From contig SGPE01000029.1 of NCBI GenBank assembly GCA_004208945.1, positions 310,001 through 374,000 on the forward strand: a DNA stretch of 64,000 nucleotides, written 5' to 3'. The DNA is from Pseudoalteromonas sp. CO133X (lineage in GTDB: Bacteria > Pseudomonadota > Gammaproteobacteria > Enterobacterales > Alteromonadaceae). A program made the position numbers and the translations under genes. Below are positions 63,420 through 64,000 of the stretch, in pieces; positions within the stretch are counted from its first letter, which is position 1; every line of letters starts with the position of its first letter. The notes beneath the pieces are model-generated. The model worked only from the letters and a program-made list of their open reading frames with translations, had not been told where the DNA came from and did no database searches.

Positions 63420-64000
63420 TTAGCTAAGTAGTTGCCAAGAAAGCATATTGCTCTCCCACGTTACGGCGATTTTTCGAGGTAATGGCATAGAGTGAAACTC
63501 GGATTCATTCGAGTCCATTTGATATCCTGCGGTGTTGAGATAAACCATAAGGTCATCGCGCTGTGGTAGTTGCGATAAGGGAATAAAGCGCCAACTCAAC
63601 ATGTCACTATCTAGGCATGTTGCGCCGCCAAAGGCTACCCGATACTCTCCTAGTATGCCGTTTGAGTGTTGTGAGAGTAGTAATGGACTCGGTAAATATT
63701 CACTTTCAAACCATTGCTCTGACAATGATAAACTTGAGCCTGAAAGTGTCGCGATATAACAGTCGGATGTGCCAAGGTGGGGCTTAATCCCTTGTACTTT
63801 AAATAAGCTAATACCGGCTTGATCGAGCAGTGCGCGCCCAGGTTCAAGCATCAATGTAAGGTCTTTTAGCTGTAATGCTTCTAATGCACTTTGTCCATGC
63901 TCGTTCTTCACCGCCAAAATAGCGAGCAAGGTATCCTCAAGGCTTTGCTTGGTATAATAGGGGTAAAACCCTGCAAAGGTTTTACCTGCAAAAAAGCATT
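63420..64000 (-). CDS. Y4yA/SbnH-like PLP-dependent decarboxylase (C-terminal part)
   Basis: The frame runs off the right edge; the 193 residues seen are the C-terminal half of an alanine racemase-fold (group IV) decarboxylase. Visible are MLEPGRALLDQAG, the cysteine-bearing GGATCLDSDML and the active-site Tyr of LNTAGYQMDSNES. Relatives include diaminopimelate decarboxylase, SbnH, PvsE and the rhizobial Y4yA, all of which occur in siderophore gene clusters. It is the first visible gene of the operon, 35 bases before the SbnA-like gene; more upstream genes are likely. Confidence 0.85.
   Translation of the reverse strand, partial: CFFAGKTFAGFYPYYTKQSLEDTLLAILAVKNEHGQSALEALQLKDLTLMLEPGRALLDQAGISLFKVQGIKPHLGTSDCYIATLSGSSLSLSEQWFESEYLPSPLLLSQHSNGILGEYRVAFGGATCLDSDMLSWRFIPLSQLPQRDDLMVYLNTAGYQMDSNESEFHSMPLPRKIAVTWESNMLSWQLLS

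Noticed and set aside
1..64000. CRISPR arrays, rRNA genes, insertion sequences or prophage
   Set aside because: No regularly spaced repeats, rRNA signatures, transposase motifs or phage structural genes were seen.

Overview
The window looks like a chromosomal stretch of a marine gammaproteobacterium of the Alteromonadales, most like Pseudoalteromonas. That assignment comes from gene content and order recalled from the group (yhdP-nitrilase-tldD, prlC-rsmJ, slmA-coaBC-radC-rpmB-rpmG, rpsF-priB-rpsR-rplI, dnaB-alr, recQ beside a DUF3630-type gene, divergent maoP/hdfR) and from the moderately AT-rich sequence; no search was run.

Layout. 1-3.5 kb: the end of yhdP, a nitrilase-family amidase, tldD and two small lipoproteins. 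3.5-5.3 kb: a glutaredoxin-MauE membrane protein on the minus strand, then a Fic toxin-antitoxin pair whose toxin frame is broken by an in-frame TGA. 5.4-11 kb: gor, prlC, a response regulator of unknown output, and rsmJ. 11-27.4 kb: a chemoreceptor, a sigma-like/VOC gene pair, a peroxiredoxin, a secreted subtilase, a YhiN-like flavoprotein, a membrane diguanylate cyclase, a KatG with a signal peptide, a large exported S9 peptidase, slmA and coaBC. 27.5-30.6 kb: radC, rpmB-rpmG and the rpsF-priB-rpsR-rplI operon. 30.8-34.3 kb: a type IV pilus minor pilin operon (pilE, fimT, pilV, pilW, very large pilX) without pilY1. 34.4-36.5 kb: an ECF sigma factor, a membrane regulator and a repeat-rich DUF4097 protein. 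36.5-41.1 kb: dnaB-alr, then a small operon that probably salvages thiamine. 41.4-46.5 kb: tRNA-Arg(CCG), a protein behind a Fur box, rof, zntB, and a rimK operon. 46.7-49.5 kb: an AT-rich island with a candidate membrane-active toxin and three tandem membrane paralogues. 49.5-56.5 kb: a small MscS channel, an Omp85-type barrel, recQ, rarD and a two-receiver diguanylate cyclase. 56.5-64 kb: maoP/hdfR, a short DUF1015 protein, and a minus-strand biosynthetic operon that runs off the right edge.

Two regions stand out. The right-hand operon encodes homologues of SbnA and SbnB (2,3-diaminopropionate synthesis), a Y4yA/SbnH-like PLP decarboxylase, a MATE exporter and a HisC-like aminotransferase. 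A short DUF1015 protein with an ADGHHR motif lies beside it and could supply O-phosphoserine, as SbnI does in staphyloferrin B synthesis. The 46.7-49.5 kb island has the layout of a pore-type effector followed by an immunity array. Its three downstream proteins are almost identical over their last 80 residues but strongly divergent over their membrane halves.

Functions are assigned from motifs and remembered family features. Promoter and terminator calls are by eye.
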